Shown one piece after another: positions 38,505 through 47,754 of a stretch of DNA of 64,000 bases. Numbering within the stretch: the first letter of the stretch is position 1; the number at the start of each line of letters is the position of its first letter. The DNA is from Curtobacterium ammoniigenes NBRC 101786 (GTDB lineage Bacteria > Actinomycetota > Actinomycetes > Actinomycetales > Microbacteriaceae), in assembly GCF_001571045.1 (NCBI RefSeq), contig NZ_BCSV01000002.1, positions 372,001 to 436,000 on the forward strand. Reading direction: 5' to 3'. The position numbers and the translations under genes were made by a program. The notes beneath the pieces are model-generated. The model searched no databases. It saw only the letters and a list, made by a program, of their open reading frames with translations, and was not told the DNA's origin.

Positions 38505-41015
38505 ATGAACCCCATCACCACTGATCCGCTGGATCGGATCCGTTACCCCATCGACGAGTGGGCGCTGGTCGAGACCGAGTACGTGCCCGAGGAGCAAGGC
38601 GTCGCGGAGTCGATTTTCGCCGTCGGGAACGGCTACATCGGTATGCGCGGCAACTACACGGAGGGTCGTGGCGGCGTTTCATACGGAACGTACGTCAACG
38701 GGTTCCACGAGACCTGGCCGATCCGGCATGCGGAGGACGCGTTCGGCTTCGCGAAGGTCGGACAGACCATCGTCAACGCTCCCGACGCGAAGGTGATCCG
38801 CCTCTACGTCGACGACGAGCCGCTCATCATGGAAGAGGCGGACATCCTCCGCCACACGCGGCGACTTGAGTTCCGCGATGGGTTTCTGCTGCGCGAGACC
38901 GAGTGGAGCACCCCGTCCGGCAAGCGCGTCCTGATCCGGATGCGTCGACTGGTGTCGTTCACCGATCGGCATCTCGCGGTCGTTGACTACGAGGTCACGG
39001 TGCTCGACGCGGACGCGTCGGTGCTGCTGTCGAGTCAGGTGTTGAATCGGCAGGACGGCGCGGACGAATACCATTCACGATCCGTGATCCCGGCGACGCA
39101 GTTCGACCCGCGCCGCGCGGAGACCTTCACGGAGCGGGTGCTCCTGCCGCGGCTGAAACGCACGCACGGCAGCCGCTCGCTGCTCGGCTACCAGGCGTCG
39201 AGCTCGGGAATGACGATCTGCGTCGGCGTGGAGCACCGCCTCGAGACTGAGAACGCGTGGGACGAGCAGTCCCAGATCGACGACGACCTCGCGAAGCACG
39301 TGTTCCGCGTGCAGGCGAAGCGGGGCAAGCCCGTCCGGCTCATCAAGACGATCACGTACCACACGTCACGGGGCGTTCCGGCGCGAGAGCTCGCCGACCG
39401 ATGCGACCGAACGCTGGACCGCGCGAAGTATGTCCCCGTGGAGGACATCGTTGCGCAGCAGCGTGCGTGGCTCGACGACTTCTGGGCGCGCAGCGACGTC
39501 GAGATCGCCGGACACCCGGACATTCAGCAGGCCGTGCGGTGGAATCTGTTCCAGCTTGCGCAGGCGACCGCGCGCACGGACGGACACGGCATCGCCGCGA
39601 AGGGCGTGACGGGCTCCGGCTACGGCGGCCACTACTTCTGGGACATGGAGATCTATGTCCTGCCGTTCCTCAGCTACACGGCGCCGATCGTGGCGCGGAA
39701 CGCGCTCCGATTCCGGTACAACATGCTGCCCGCGGCGCGCGACCGCGCTCGTGAGCTCAACCAACGGGGTGCGCTGTTCCCATGGCGGACCATCAACGGC
39801 CAGGAGTCGAGCGCGTATTACGCCGCCGGCACTGCGCAGTACCACATCGACGCGGACATCGCGCACGCGCTCATGCAGTACGTGCATGCGTCCGGTGACA
39901 CCGAGTTCCTGAAGCGCGGCGCGATCGACGTCCTCATCGAGACCGCCCGGCTCTGGGAGGACCTCGGCTTCTGGCGATCGAACGGCGACCAGAAGTTCCA
40001 CATCGACGGCGTCACCGGCCCGGACGAATACACGACGGTGGTCGACGACAACCTGTACACGAACGTTATGGCGCGGGCGAACCTCTGGTCCGCGGTGAAC
40101 GCCTGCCGTCAGCTGCAGGCCGACGATCCGGTCGAGTTCGAACGGATGATTCGCCGCACCGGTCTCGATGTCAACGAGATCGGCGACTGGGAACGCGCCG
40201 CCGAGGCGATGGAGATCCCATTCGACCCGCATCGCGGCATCCATCCGCAGGATGCGCAGTTCCTCGACAAAGAGCTGTGGGATCTGGAGGCGACCCCCGA
40301 GTCCAAGCGTCCGCTGCTGCTCCACTACCACCCGCTGGTCATTTACCGGTTCCAGGTGCTGAAGCAGGCCGACGTGGTCCTCGCGCTCTTCCTGCAGGGG
40401 CACGAGTTCACCCCCGCCGAGAAGCGCCGTGACTTCGAGTACTACGACGCGTTGACCACGGGTGACTCCACGCTGTCGGCGGTCGTCCAGTCGATCATCG
40501 CCGCAGAGGTCGGGTACCACGAGCTCGCGGAGAAGTACTTCCTCACAGCGCTCTATGTCGACCTCGCCAATCTGCACGGGAACACCACGGATGGCGTGCA
40601 TGTCGCGTCGACCGGCGGCATCTGGTCGGCGCTCGTCAGCGGGTTCGGCGGCATGCGCGACCACGGCGGCCGCATGACGTTCAACCCACGCCTCCCGCAG
40701 TCGTGGGAGCGGCTGACCTACCGGATCACGGTCAGAGGAAGCCGACTCCGCGTCGACCTCGAGCAGGACTGCATGCGCTTCACGGTCGAGACCGGCGACG
40801 GCGCTCGCGTGTGGGTGCACAACGAAGAGTTCATCGTCACCCCGGCCGAGCCCACCGTCGTCTCGCTGGTGCATCAGGGGCCGCGCATGTCGGGCCACAC
40901 GCCGACCACGAGCGACATCCAGGGCACGCTCCGCGCGGACGGGTCGGTGATCACCGCCTCCATTCCGACGATCTCGCTGCAGCGGAACGTGGAACAGGAC
41001 GCGAGCGGGAGCTGA
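38505..41015 (+). CDS. glycoside hydrolase family 65 phosphorylase
   Basis: Enzyme of 836 residues, the size and order of maltose/trehalose/kojibiose phosphorylases: N-terminal beta-sandwich (to ~280), (alpha/alpha)6 barrel and a short C-terminal sheet. The general acid is E508 in GVTGPDEY; phosphate-site residues lie in HVASTGGIWSALVSGFGG. It would split an alpha-glucoside with inorganic phosphate, giving beta-glucose-1-phosphate for the neighbouring HAD mutase. The disaccharide cannot be fixed by eye. No signal peptide, so it is cytoplasmic. Confidence 0.93.
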   Translation: MNPITTDPLDRIRYPIDEWALVETEYVPEEQGVAESIFAVGNGYIGMRGNYTEGRGGVSYGTYVNGFHETWPIRHAEDAFGFAKVGQTIVNAPDAKVIRLYVDDEPLIMEEADILRHTRRLEFRDGFLLRETEWSTPSGKRVLIRMRRLVSFTDRHLAVVDYEVTVLDADASVLLSSQVLNRQDGADEYHSRSVIPATQFDPRRAETFTERVLLPRLKRTHGSRSLLGYQASSSGMTICVGVEHRLETENAWDEQSQIDDDLAKHVFRVQAKRGKPVRLIKTITYHTSRGVPARELADRCDRTLDRAKYVPVEDIVAQQRAWLDDFWARSDVEIAGHPDIQQAVRWNLFQLAQATARTDGHGIAAKGVTGSGYGGHYFWDMEIYVLPFLSYTAPIVARNALRFRYNMLPAARDRARELNQRGALFPWRTINGQESSAYYAAGTAQYHIDADIAHALMQYVHASGDTEFLKRGAIDVLIETARLWEDLGFWRSNGDQKFHIDGVTGPDEYTTVVDDNLYTNVMARANLWSAVNACRQLQADDPVEFERMIRRTGLDVNEIGDWERAAEAMEIPFDPHRGIHPQDAQFLDKELWDLEATPESKRPLLLHYHPLVIYRFQVLKQADVVLALFLQGHEFTPAEKRRDFEYYDALTTGDSTLSAVVQSIIAAEVGYHELAEKYFLTALYVDLANLHGNTTDGVHVASTGGIWSALVSGFGGMRDHGGRMTFNPRLPQSWERLTYRITVRGSRLRVDLEQDCMRFTVETGDGARVWVHNEEFIVTPAEPTVVSLVHQGPRMSGHTPTTSDIQGTLRADGSVITASIPTISLQRNVEQDASGS

Positions 41016-41140
41016 TGGGGCGTCGTTAATGCGACGCAGTCGAGAATGCGGGAGCGGGCGCAGAGTCGTCAGTCGCCTCGAAATTCGAGCCACAGCACAA
41101 CGGATATCGGCCTTTTAATTCGTCAAGGACAGATATTGTT

Positions 41141-41587
41141 ATGGCCGTGCGAAGATGGTCGCGAGTTTGGACCGGCGTCGGTATCGGCGCTGGCCTCGCG
41201 GGCTGTGCAGGATTCACCTTTGCCGTCCCGGGTACCGCTTCGCACTGGTCGAGCAATGCGCTCTACAACCAATACTCGGTGGGGATGCTCGCGTTCGTTT
41301 GCATCGCATTTGCACTGGTCGGCGGCGCCGCTGGCGCAATTCTTGCTGCCGTCAATATTGCAGCCATACCGCTTTTCGCTCGCTTCGCCGTCGCGCGCTG
41401 GCTCTCCATTCTCGTTGCGGGCGTTGTACCGATCGTCTTGCTTGTTATGAATGGAAGCATCTTCGTCGGCTCCGGTATCGAGCTCTATGTTGTGAGTTTT
41501 TCCGCCGGGGTTGTTGGAAGTGCGTCCGACGCGTGGCTCGTGCGTCGGACGCTTTCACAAGGCAAGCCGATCGAGGGCACCGAGTGA
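41141..41587 (+). CDS. small membrane protein, relatively AT-rich
   Basis: Protein of 148 residues with about four hydrophobic segments (VGIGAGLAGCAGFTFAV; LAFVCIAFALVGGAAGAILAA; WLSILVAGVVPIVLLVMN; LYVVSFSAGVVGSA). No family was recognised. Codons such as ATT, TTT and AAT are much commoner than in neighbours, and the 100 bp before it is also AT-richer, which suggests recent acquisition. AAGGACAG lies about 11 bases before the ATG. It sits exactly at the border between the GH65 operon and the large catabolic cluster. Confidence 0.6.
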   Translation: MAVRRWSRVWTGVGIGAGLAGCAGFTFAVPGTASHWSSNALYNQYSVGMLAFVCIAFALVGGAAGAILAAVNIAAIPLFARFAVARWLSILVAGVVPIVLLVMNGSIFVGSGIELYVVSFSAGVVGSASDAWLVRRTLSQGKPIEGTE

Positions 41588-41608
41588 ATCGAATCCTCCC
41601 CACGCAGC

Positions 41609-42628
41609 CTATTTTGAGCGAACGACGAGGTCCGGCGTGAGCTGGTCGACATCAGCGGTGCCGACGAGCTGCATCGCTTCGACAAGTTCCGTCCGCATCT
41701 GATCGAGGAGCGCGCGAATCGCGTCACTGCCTCCGGCCATGAGGGCACGCAGGATCGGGCGCCCGAGCATGACCGCGTCCGCGCCGAGCGCCAGCGCAGC
41801 CATCGCATCGACGCCGCTCCGGATGCCGCCGTCCACGATGACGGGAGCAGCGCCGTCCACCGCGGCCACGACCTCCGGGAGCGCGTCCGCTGACGCGATT
41901 GCCCGGTCGAGTTGCCGGCCGCCGTGGTTCGACACGATCACTCCCGCGGCACCGGCCTCGAGCGCGAGGCGCGCATCGTCACCGCGCAGCACACCCTTCA
42001 CCAGGACCGGAACGCGGTAGCGGTCCGCGAGTGCCCGGATCAGATCGAGCGTGGCGGACGGGTCTTGCGTCACGTCCGCAGCGGTGATCGACGGGTCGAC
42101 AGTGCGACGCAGGTTCTCGACGTGCATGGCGTTCGCGACGATGCCCGGCGTGGCACGGCGCTTCCGGCCGACGATTGGGGTGTCGCCCGTGAGGACGATC
42201 GCGCTCGCTCCGGCGTCGACCGCCTGCTGTGTCAGTGTCAGCGCGACCGACGGGCGTCCGGTCGCGTACACCTGGTACCACCAGGGCGACCCGTTCATCT
42301 CCCGGCCGACCTCCGCCGCAGGAACGGACGAGCGCATCGACAGCACCATGAGCGCACCGGCCGCCGCCGCGCCTCGCGCCGTCGCGCGTTCACCGTCGGG
42401 GTGGCCGAGCCCGTGGAGCGCCGACGGGGCGACGAGCAGCGGATGGGGGAGCGACGCGCCGAGGAGGTCGATCGCCGTACCGACTCGCGAGACGTCACGC
42501 AGGATGCGGGGCCGGAACCGGAGGGACTGCCAGGCCTCCTCGTTCGCATGGAGTGTGACCTCGGCTCCGGAGCCGGTCTCGTAATAGTCGCGCACCGCGT
42601 TGCGCTGCACAGTCTCAGGGTCGTTCAC
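41609..42628 (-). CDS. FMN-dependent 2-hydroxyacid oxidase/dehydrogenase
   Basis: Member of the L-lactate/glycolate oxidase family, 339 residues, oxidising an L-2-hydroxyacid to a 2-oxoacid. FMN and active-site segments are visible: VAPSALHGLGHPDGE, WWYQVYATGR, VLVKGVLRGDDARLA (catalytic-type Lys), VSNHGGRQLDR with the proton-abstracting His and Arg, and DGGIRSGVDAMAALALGADAVMLGRP for phosphate binding. The GTG at 42628 has a strong AAGGAGG site 4 bases upstream; the ATG 15 bases earlier does not. It is divergent from the ABC importer and shares its operator region. Confidence 0.9.
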   Translation of the reverse strand: MNDPETVQRNAVRDYYETGSGAEVTLHANEEAWQSLRFRPRILRDVSRVGTAIDLLGASLPHPLLVAPSALHGLGHPDGERATARGAAAAGALMVLSMRSSVPAAEVGREMNGSPWWYQVYATGRPSVALTLTQQAVDAGASAIVLTGDTPIVGRKRRATPGIVANAMHVENLRRTVDPSITAADVTQDPSATLDLIRALADRYRVPVLVKGVLRGDDARLALEAGAAGVIVSNHGGRQLDRAIASADALPEVVAAVDGAAPVIVDGGIRSGVDAMAALALGADAVMLGRPILRALMAGGSDAIRALLDQMRTELVEAMQLVGTADVDQLTPDLVVRSK

Positions 42629-42772
42629 GGCGCCTCCTTGCATCCGATTCGTCAGGCCGACCGCGGGCCAGCAGGTGTTCTCGGACCATCCCCGTCGTGT
42701 AGTGATGGTGAACGGTCCCACAGGAGGCACGCCCGGTTCCGCCCGCAATGAAACCGTTATGCCCGTCCGCTG

Positions 42773-42800
42773 TTGTGCAATGCCACTGATCGTGTACAGT
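42773..42800 (+). promoter_or_regulatory. candidate promoter of the ABC importer operon
   Basis: -35 TTGTGC (42773-42778), 16-bp spacer, -10 TACAGT (42795-42800). The -10 lies inside the 19-bp palindrome, as expected for repression. Confidence 0.4.
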
Positions 42801-42811
42801 CACGCTCAACA
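42793..42811. promoter_or_regulatory. regulon operator, copy 1
   Basis: TGTACAGTCACGCTCAACA matches the consensus TGTTCAGTGnCACTGAACA at 14 of 18 defined positions. It lies between the divergent hydroxyacid oxidase and ABC importer genes. Confidence 0.5.
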
Positions 42812-42846
42812 CATCGACCGTTCGATACCAGCGCAATGGAGCGTCA

Positions 42847-43878
42847 ATGTCAGTGACGAGCGAAACACGCGAGCCGCGACTCCTTACGAGTGCAACCGTA
42901 TCCGTCTCGAAGGGTCTCGTGACGATCGGCGCCGCAACGATCCTGCTGTTCATCGTGTCGGCCCTGTTCGCCCCATCGAGCGTCGCCCCGGGATCGCTGC
43001 AGGGCATGCTCCCGATCGCGGCGGTGCTCGCCGTCGCCGGCCTCGGCCAGATGCTCGTCGTCCAGCAGGGCGGCATCGACCTCTCGGTCGCCGGTGCGAT
43101 GTCGCTCGCCGTCGTCACCGTCACGCACATCCCCGATCAGAACAACAGCCTCCTCGTCCCGGCGGTGCTGCTCGCGCTCGTCTTTGCGATCGTCGGCGGC
43201 ATCGTCAACGGGCTCCTCGTCGGTGGTGTTGGGCTCAACCCGATCATCGCCACGCTCGGCAGCAACGCGTTGTTCTACGGCGTCAACCTCCTGATCTCCG
43301 GCGGCCGCCCGCGTATCACCACGTCCGATCTGCAGAACCTCATGACCGGATCGGTGCTCGGCATCCCGTTCTCCGTGTTCTTCGCCGTCGGCGCGCTGAT
43401 CCTCGTCATCGTGCTGGTCCGGCACACCCCGGCGGGCCGCCGATTCGAGTTCGTCGGCGCGAACCCCCGCGCCGCGCGCGCGGTTGGGTTGCGCGTTCGT
43501 GTGCACCAGATGTCCGCGTACGTGTGGGCGCAGCTGCTCTACTGCGTCGCCGGAATCATGATCGCGGGCATCACTGCCCAGCCGAGCGCGTACAGCGGCG
43601 ACAGCTTCCTGCTCATCTCGGTCGCGGTCGTGGTCCTCGGCGGCACCTCCCTGCTCGGCGGCCGGGGATTCCCCGTCGCCACGGTCATCGCGGCGATCTT
43701 CCTCGAACAGCTCGTCCAGTTCGTGCTCGCCCTCGGCGTTTCCACTGCCGTGCAGACCGTCGTTCAGGCCGCGGCGCTCGCCGTCGGGGTCTCGCTCTAC
43801 ACCGTCGACTGGCGCGGGATCTGGTACCGGATCCGAGGCGGACGCACGAGACCCACGCGCCCAGCCCCGGCCTCCTGA
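42847..43878 (+). CDS. sugar-type ABC transporter permease
   Basis: Membrane subunit of 343 residues of the RbsC/AraH-type (BPD_transp_2) family with 8-10 helices. Typical marks are GLGQMLVVQQGGIDLSVAG (near 68-86), the cytoplasmic loop GANPRAARAVGLRV that contacts the ATPase, and VVVLGGTSLLGGRG. It is the first gene of a run on the plus strand to 52344: this permease, a lipid-anchored binding protein, a fused ATPase-permease, an M24 enzyme and three dehydrogenases. The two different permease domains probably form a heterodimer. Confidence 0.92.
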   Translation: MSVTSETREPRLLTSATVSVSKGLVTIGAATILLFIVSALFAPSSVAPGSLQGMLPIAAVLAVAGLGQMLVVQQGGIDLSVAGAMSLAVVTVTHIPDQNNSLLVPAVLLALVFAIVGGIVNGLLVGGVGLNPIIATLGSNALFYGVNLLISGGRPRITTSDLQNLMTGSVLGIPFSVFFAVGALILVIVLVRHTPAGRRFEFVGANPRAARAVGLRVRVHQMSAYVWAQLLYCVAGIMIAGITAQPSAYSGDSFLLISVAVVVLGGTSLLGGRGFPVATVIAAIFLEQLVQFVLALGVSTAVQTVVQAAALAVGVSLYTVDWRGIWYRIRGGRTRPTRPAPAS

Positions 43879-43966
43879 ACGAACCCCCGCGGGCCGTCAT
43901 GTTCGTCGGCCCCACTCCACGCTCCACCCCACCCCCGGCGTTCCCGCCGCACCAGCAGTACCACCA

Positions 43967-43982
43967 GCGACATCGATGTCGC
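43967..43982. promoter_or_regulatory. perfect 16-bp palindrome before the binding-protein gene
   Basis: GCGACATCGATGTCGC is exactly self-complementary and ends about 10 bases before the GGAGG site of the binding-protein gene. It may be a protein-binding site or, in RNA, a small hairpin affecting translation. Confidence 0.45.
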
Positions 43983-44000
43983 GCATCACCTGGAGGAACT

Positions 44001-45092
44001 ATGAATCGTCGCAAGACCCTGGGCATCGTCGGCGCCATCGCCGCCGCGGCCCTCGCGCTCACCGGATGCACGAGCACCGGTGGCGCGTCCAACAGCACCG
44101 GAAAGGTCACGCACGTCGCGGGCGCACCGTCCTGGTGCGGCACGAAGAAGATCACCTTCGCCCTGCTCGATGGCTTCGGTGGCAACAGCTGGCGGCTCGT
44201 CACCACGGCATCCGGCAAAGCGGAGGCGCAGAAGTGCCCGAGCGTCACCAAGTTCCTGTACGCGGACGGCCAGGGGAACACCTCCAAGGCGATCTCCGAC
44301 ATCAAGGGCATGGCCTCGCGCGGCGTGAACGCGATGGTCGTCTTCCCGGACGCTGGCAAGGCAGTGCTTCCCGCACTCACGGATGCCTACAAAGCTGGCG
44401 TCGTCACCGTGCCCTACCGGGTAGACCCGGGTGGCAAGGCGGGCGTCAACTACGACAAGTGGATCGGCGACGACTTCGCCAATGACGGCAACAACTGGGC
44501 CGCATGGATCAAGAAGGTCGTGCCGAACGGCGGCAACATCCTGTTCATGGGTGGCCCTGCGGGCAACAGCCAGAGCGTCACCGAATACGATGCGCTCCGC
44601 AAGAACCTGCCGTCGAGCTACAAGTTCATCGACCAGACGCCATTCGTGCCGACGAACTGGGACCCGACGCTGACACAGACACTGCTGTCGGCGGCGATCG
44701 CGAAGTACCCCAAGATCGACGTGATCGTCTCGGACTTCGGGCCCACGCTCGTCAGCTCGCTGCCGCTCTTCACCAAGAGCGGACGTCCGATCCCCGCACT
44801 CGCGACCTCCGACGGTAACTCGCTGAGCTGCTTCTGGAAGAGCCAGCAGTCCACGAGCCCGTTCAAGCTCATGACGGTCGCGACCGGAAACGACAACGTG
44901 CGTCTCGCCGTCGACTACGCCGTGGCCAAGGCGACGGGCGGCAAGATCCCGACGGCGGACTCGTTCAAGAGCCCGATCTTCGAGGACTCCACGGATCCGT
45001 CCAAGCCGGTCGACTGCCAGGCGAACCTGCCCGGTGACGTCTACCTCTCCGCGCAGATGCCCGGAAGCCAGCAGGCGGCGCTCGGCAAGTAA
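44001..45092 (+). CDS. ABC importer substrate-binding lipoprotein
   Basis: Extracytoplasmic sugar-type binding protein of 363 residues (Peripla_BP_4-like). The signal peptide (NRRKTLGIVGAIAAAALAL) ends in a lipobox LTGC, so it is anchored near residue 23. The mature fold shows FALLDGFGGNSWRLVTTAS, MVVFPDAGKAVLP, ILFMGGPAGNSQSV, and IDVIVSDFGP, the usual two-lobe pattern. Two further cysteine pairs (PSWCGTKK, EAQKCPSV; LSCFWKSQ, VDCQANL) may form disulphides. A strong GGAGGAACT site precedes the ATG. Confidence 0.93.
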   Translation: MNRRKTLGIVGAIAAAALALTGCTSTGGASNSTGKVTHVAGAPSWCGTKKITFALLDGFGGNSWRLVTTASGKAEAQKCPSVTKFLYADGQGNTSKAISDIKGMASRGVNAMVVFPDAGKAVLPALTDAYKAGVVTVPYRVDPGGKAGVNYDKWIGDDFANDGNNWAAWIKKVVPNGGNILFMGGPAGNSQSVTEYDALRKNLPSSYKFIDQTPFVPTNWDPTLTQTLLSAAIAKYPKIDVIVSDFGPTLVSSLPLFTKSGRPIPALATSDGNSLSCFWKSQQSTSPFKLMTVATGNDNVRLAVDYAVAKATGGKIPTADSFKSPIFEDSTDPSKPVDCQANLPGDVYLSAQMPGSQQAALGK

Positions 45093-45107
45093 TCCGAACC
45101 GGAAACG

Positions 45108-45140
45108 GACCCGGTCGGATCATCGCGATCCGACCGGGTC
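45108..45140 (+). terminator. perfect hairpin between binding-protein and ATPase genes
   Basis: Arms GACCCGGTCGGATC and GATCCGACCGGGTC (14 bp, no mismatch) with loop ATCGC, starting 16 bp after the binding-protein stop. Probably a partial terminator or 3' end stabiliser that makes the binding protein more abundant than the transporter. Confidence 0.65.
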
Positions 45141-45166
45141 ACCCGGTGCTCATACGGAAGGCAAGC

Positions 45167-47701
45167 ATGAACGAGGCAGTGATGGAGCCGATGCAGGAAA
45201 CGGTCCCGCAGGTTGCGACGCTCGAGATGCGCGGCATCACGAAGACGTACTCCGGGGTCGCCGCCCTGAGTGATGTGTCAGTCGACATCCGGCCGGGCGA
45301 GGTCCACGCGATCCTCGGCGAGAACGGCGCGGGCAAGTCGACGCTGATGAACATCGCGACCGGCGGCACGCACCCGGACTCGGGCACGATCCTCGTGCGC
45401 GGGTCCGTCGTCCCGCCACTGAACCCGCGGCTTGCCGCCTCGTACGGCATCGCGATCGTGCATCAGCACCCCGCGGTGCTCCCGGACCTGACGGTCATGG
45501 AGAACCTGCAGGTGGCGCTCCCGGGATCAGTGCTCCGTGGCGAGGGCGGCAGCCGAGCGACCGCCGAGCGAATGCTGTCGCGCGTCGGCCTCGACGTCGA
45601 TCTTGACGACCGCGTCGAGACGCTGACCGTTGCCCAGCGCCATCTGCTCGAGATCGCGAAGGCGTTCGCCGTCTCCCCGTCGTTGCTGATCCTCGATGAG
45701 CCGACCGCGCCACTCGGGAACGATGCCGTCGAGCGGTTCTTCGCGCTCGTCCGCGAGGCCGTGGCGGACGGCGTATCGGTTGTCTACATCACGCACCGGA
45801 TGGCCGAAGTGCGGGAACTCGCAGACCGTGTCACGGTCCTTCGCGACGGTCAGGTGCGCGGCACCAGCGCGGTCAGCGACATCACCGACGCAGAACTCCT
45901 CGCCCTGATTGTGGGTCGGACCCTGGCCTCGGCGTTCCCACCGAAGCGTTCGGCACAGGACGCGGACGGCACCGGCGACGATCTCGTGATCGCGGGGCTG
46001 TCAGGGCCCGGCTTCGTCGACGTCAATGCGTCCGTCCCGCGCGGCGCGATCATCGGTATCGCGGGCGTTGTGGGAAACGGGCAGAGCGACCTGCTCCGCG
46101 CGCTCGCGGGTCTCGAGTCCTTCGAGGGCACCGTGACGATCGGCGGCCGTGCCTACACGTCCAGCGAGCTGCTGCGCCACGCGGCCTACATGCCGGCCGA
46201 CCGACACGGCGAGGGCCTTGCGATGAGCCTGGGCGTGCGGGAGAACGCAGCGATCTCGGCGCTGCGGTCGTTCGCTCGCGGCCCGCTGCTCAGCCGCAAG
46301 AGCGAGGTCTCGCGCGTGCGCGACTCGCTCGGCTCGCTCTCCGTCAAAGCCGCATCGATGGACGCCCCGGTCGGGTCGCTCTCCGGCGGCAACCAGCAGA
46401 AGGTTGTCATCGGCCGGGCGCTCCTGTCCGACCCGGTCCTCCTCATCGCTGACGAGCCGACGCAGGGTGTGGACGTCGGTGCCCGCGCGGATATCTACGG
46501 GATCCTCCGCGACGCCTCGAATCGGGGCATTCCCGTCATCATCGCCTCGTCCGACTCCAAAGAACTCGAAGGGCTCTGCGACCAAGTCCTGGTGATGTCC
46601 CGCGGTCAGGTCGTCGCGACCCTGACCGGTGACGACATCACCGAGGAGCGCATGGTCAGCGCCGCCGTCGGTGCGACGACGAGCGCGATCGCCGTACCCG
46701 ACGCGCTTCGCCAGGAGCACACCACGGGCTTCCGTCGATTCGTGCAGGGCGACTACGCTCCGAGTGCGCTCGTGGCGGCCGTCATCGTGGTCCTCGGCGG
46801 CTATATCGTCGCCCAGAACGCCGCGTTCCTGTCGACGTTCAACCTCACGACGATTCTGACCGCCGCGACCGCGATCGGGTTCCTCGCCATGGGACAGAAC
46901 ATCGCGATGCTCACCGGAGGCATCGACCTGTCCGTCGGTCCGCTCGCCGGCTTCCTTGTCGTCGTCGCATCCTTCTTCGTGAACGACGGCAAACCTGCCG
47001 GGACCGTGATCCTCGGTCTCGTCCTCATGGTCCTGGTCGCGATCGCCACGGGATTCGTGAACGGCGGTCTCATTCGCTACGGCAAATTCACGCCTATCGC
47101 GGCGACGCTGGCACTCTATATCGCCCTCGGTGGACTCGAGCTCCTGCTCCGACCCCAGCAGGGCGGATACATCAGCCAGGCGTTCCAGTCGTTCGTGAAC
47201 CTGAGCTTCGGCCCGGTTCCGCTGTTCTTCATCATCTTCGTTGTGCTGTCGGTCGCGATGGAGTTCGCGCTGCGGCGCACCCGTTGGGGATGGCGCCTTC
47301 GCGCCACCGGCTCCGATGAAGAGGCCGCGCGAACTGTGGGCCTCCGGATCGACCGGACGGTCATCTTCGGATACGTCGCGACGGCGCTGTTCGTCTTCCT
47401 CGGCGCCCTCATGTTCATGGGCCAGTACGGCATCGGCGACCCGACGCAGGGCGCGTCGTTCACATTGACGAGCATCACCGCCGTCGTGCTCGGTGGTACG
47501 AGCCTGCTGGGCGGGCGGGGCACGTTCATCGGCCCGATGCTCGGTGCGCTGCTCCTGCAGCAGGCGCTGTCCGCCACCGTGTTCCTCGGGCTCGGCACGG
47601 TCTACCAGTACTTCTTCCAAGGCGCGCTCATCCTCGCGGCCGCGATCCTCTACACCGCCGGCCGGATCCGTCGTCGGCGTCGGATCGCCGCGATCGACTG
47701 A
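45167..47701 (+). CDS. fused double ATPase and permease of a sugar-type ABC importer
   Basis: Single chain of 844 residues carrying what is usually two proteins. First ATPase domain (about 18-240): Walker A GENGAGKST, Walker B LLILDEPTA, with a signature region LTVAQRHLLEIAKA that departs from the LSGGQ form. Second (about 270-500): Walker A replaced by GVVGNGQSD, signature SLSGGNQQK, Walker B LLIADEPTQG, as in RbsA-type proteins. From about 524 a full RbsC-like permease with GQNIAMLTGGIDLSVGP and GSDEEAARTVGLRI. The start follows GGAAGGC. The frame is uninterrupted, so this is a true fusion. Confidence 0.92.
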   Translation: MNEAVMEPMQETVPQVATLEMRGITKTYSGVAALSDVSVDIRPGEVHAILGENGAGKSTLMNIATGGTHPDSGTILVRGSVVPPLNPRLAASYGIAIVHQHPAVLPDLTVMENLQVALPGSVLRGEGGSRATAERMLSRVGLDVDLDDRVETLTVAQRHLLEIAKAFAVSPSLLILDEPTAPLGNDAVERFFALVREAVADGVSVVYITHRMAEVRELADRVTVLRDGQVRGTSAVSDITDAELLALIVGRTLASAFPPKRSAQDADGTGDDLVIAGLSGPGFVDVNASVPRGAIIGIAGVVGNGQSDLLRALAGLESFEGTVTIGGRAYTSSELLRHAAYMPADRHGEGLAMSLGVRENAAISALRSFARGPLLSRKSEVSRVRDSLGSLSVKAASMDAPVGSLSGGNQQKVVIGRALLSDPVLLIADEPTQGVDVGARADIYGILRDASNRGIPVIIASSDSKELEGLCDQVLVMSRGQVVATLTGDDITEERMVSAAVGATTSAIAVPDALRQEHTTGFRRFVQGDYAPSALVAAVIVVLGGYIVAQNAAFLSTFNLTTILTAATAIGFLAMGQNIAMLTGGIDLSVGPLAGFLVVVASFFVNDGKPAGTVILGLVLMVLVAIATGFVNGGLIRYGKFTPIAATLALYIALGGLELLLRPQQGGYISQAFQSFVNLSFGPVPLFFIIFVVLSVAMEFALRRTRWGWRLRATGSDEEAARTVGLRIDRTVIFGYVATALFVFLGALMFMGQYGIGDPTQGASFTLTSITAVVLGGTSLLGGRGTFIGPMLGALLLQQALSATVFLGLGTVYQYFFQGALILAAAILYTAGRIRRRRRIAAID

Positions 47702-47754
47702 GCAGCCTCCCAACCGACCGGCGCCCTGGCGCCCGATCAGAAAGGCAGACCACT

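Noticed and set aside
42813..42826. ATCGA-CCGT-TCGAT palindrome next to operator copy 1
   Set aside because: Short and not repeated at the other three regulatory regions, so not listed as a separate operator.
42600..44000. Upstream extension of the binding-protein frame (about 467 codons)
   Set aside because: It overlaps the permease gene in another frame. The true start is the ATG at 44001, with a signal peptide and a GGAGG site.
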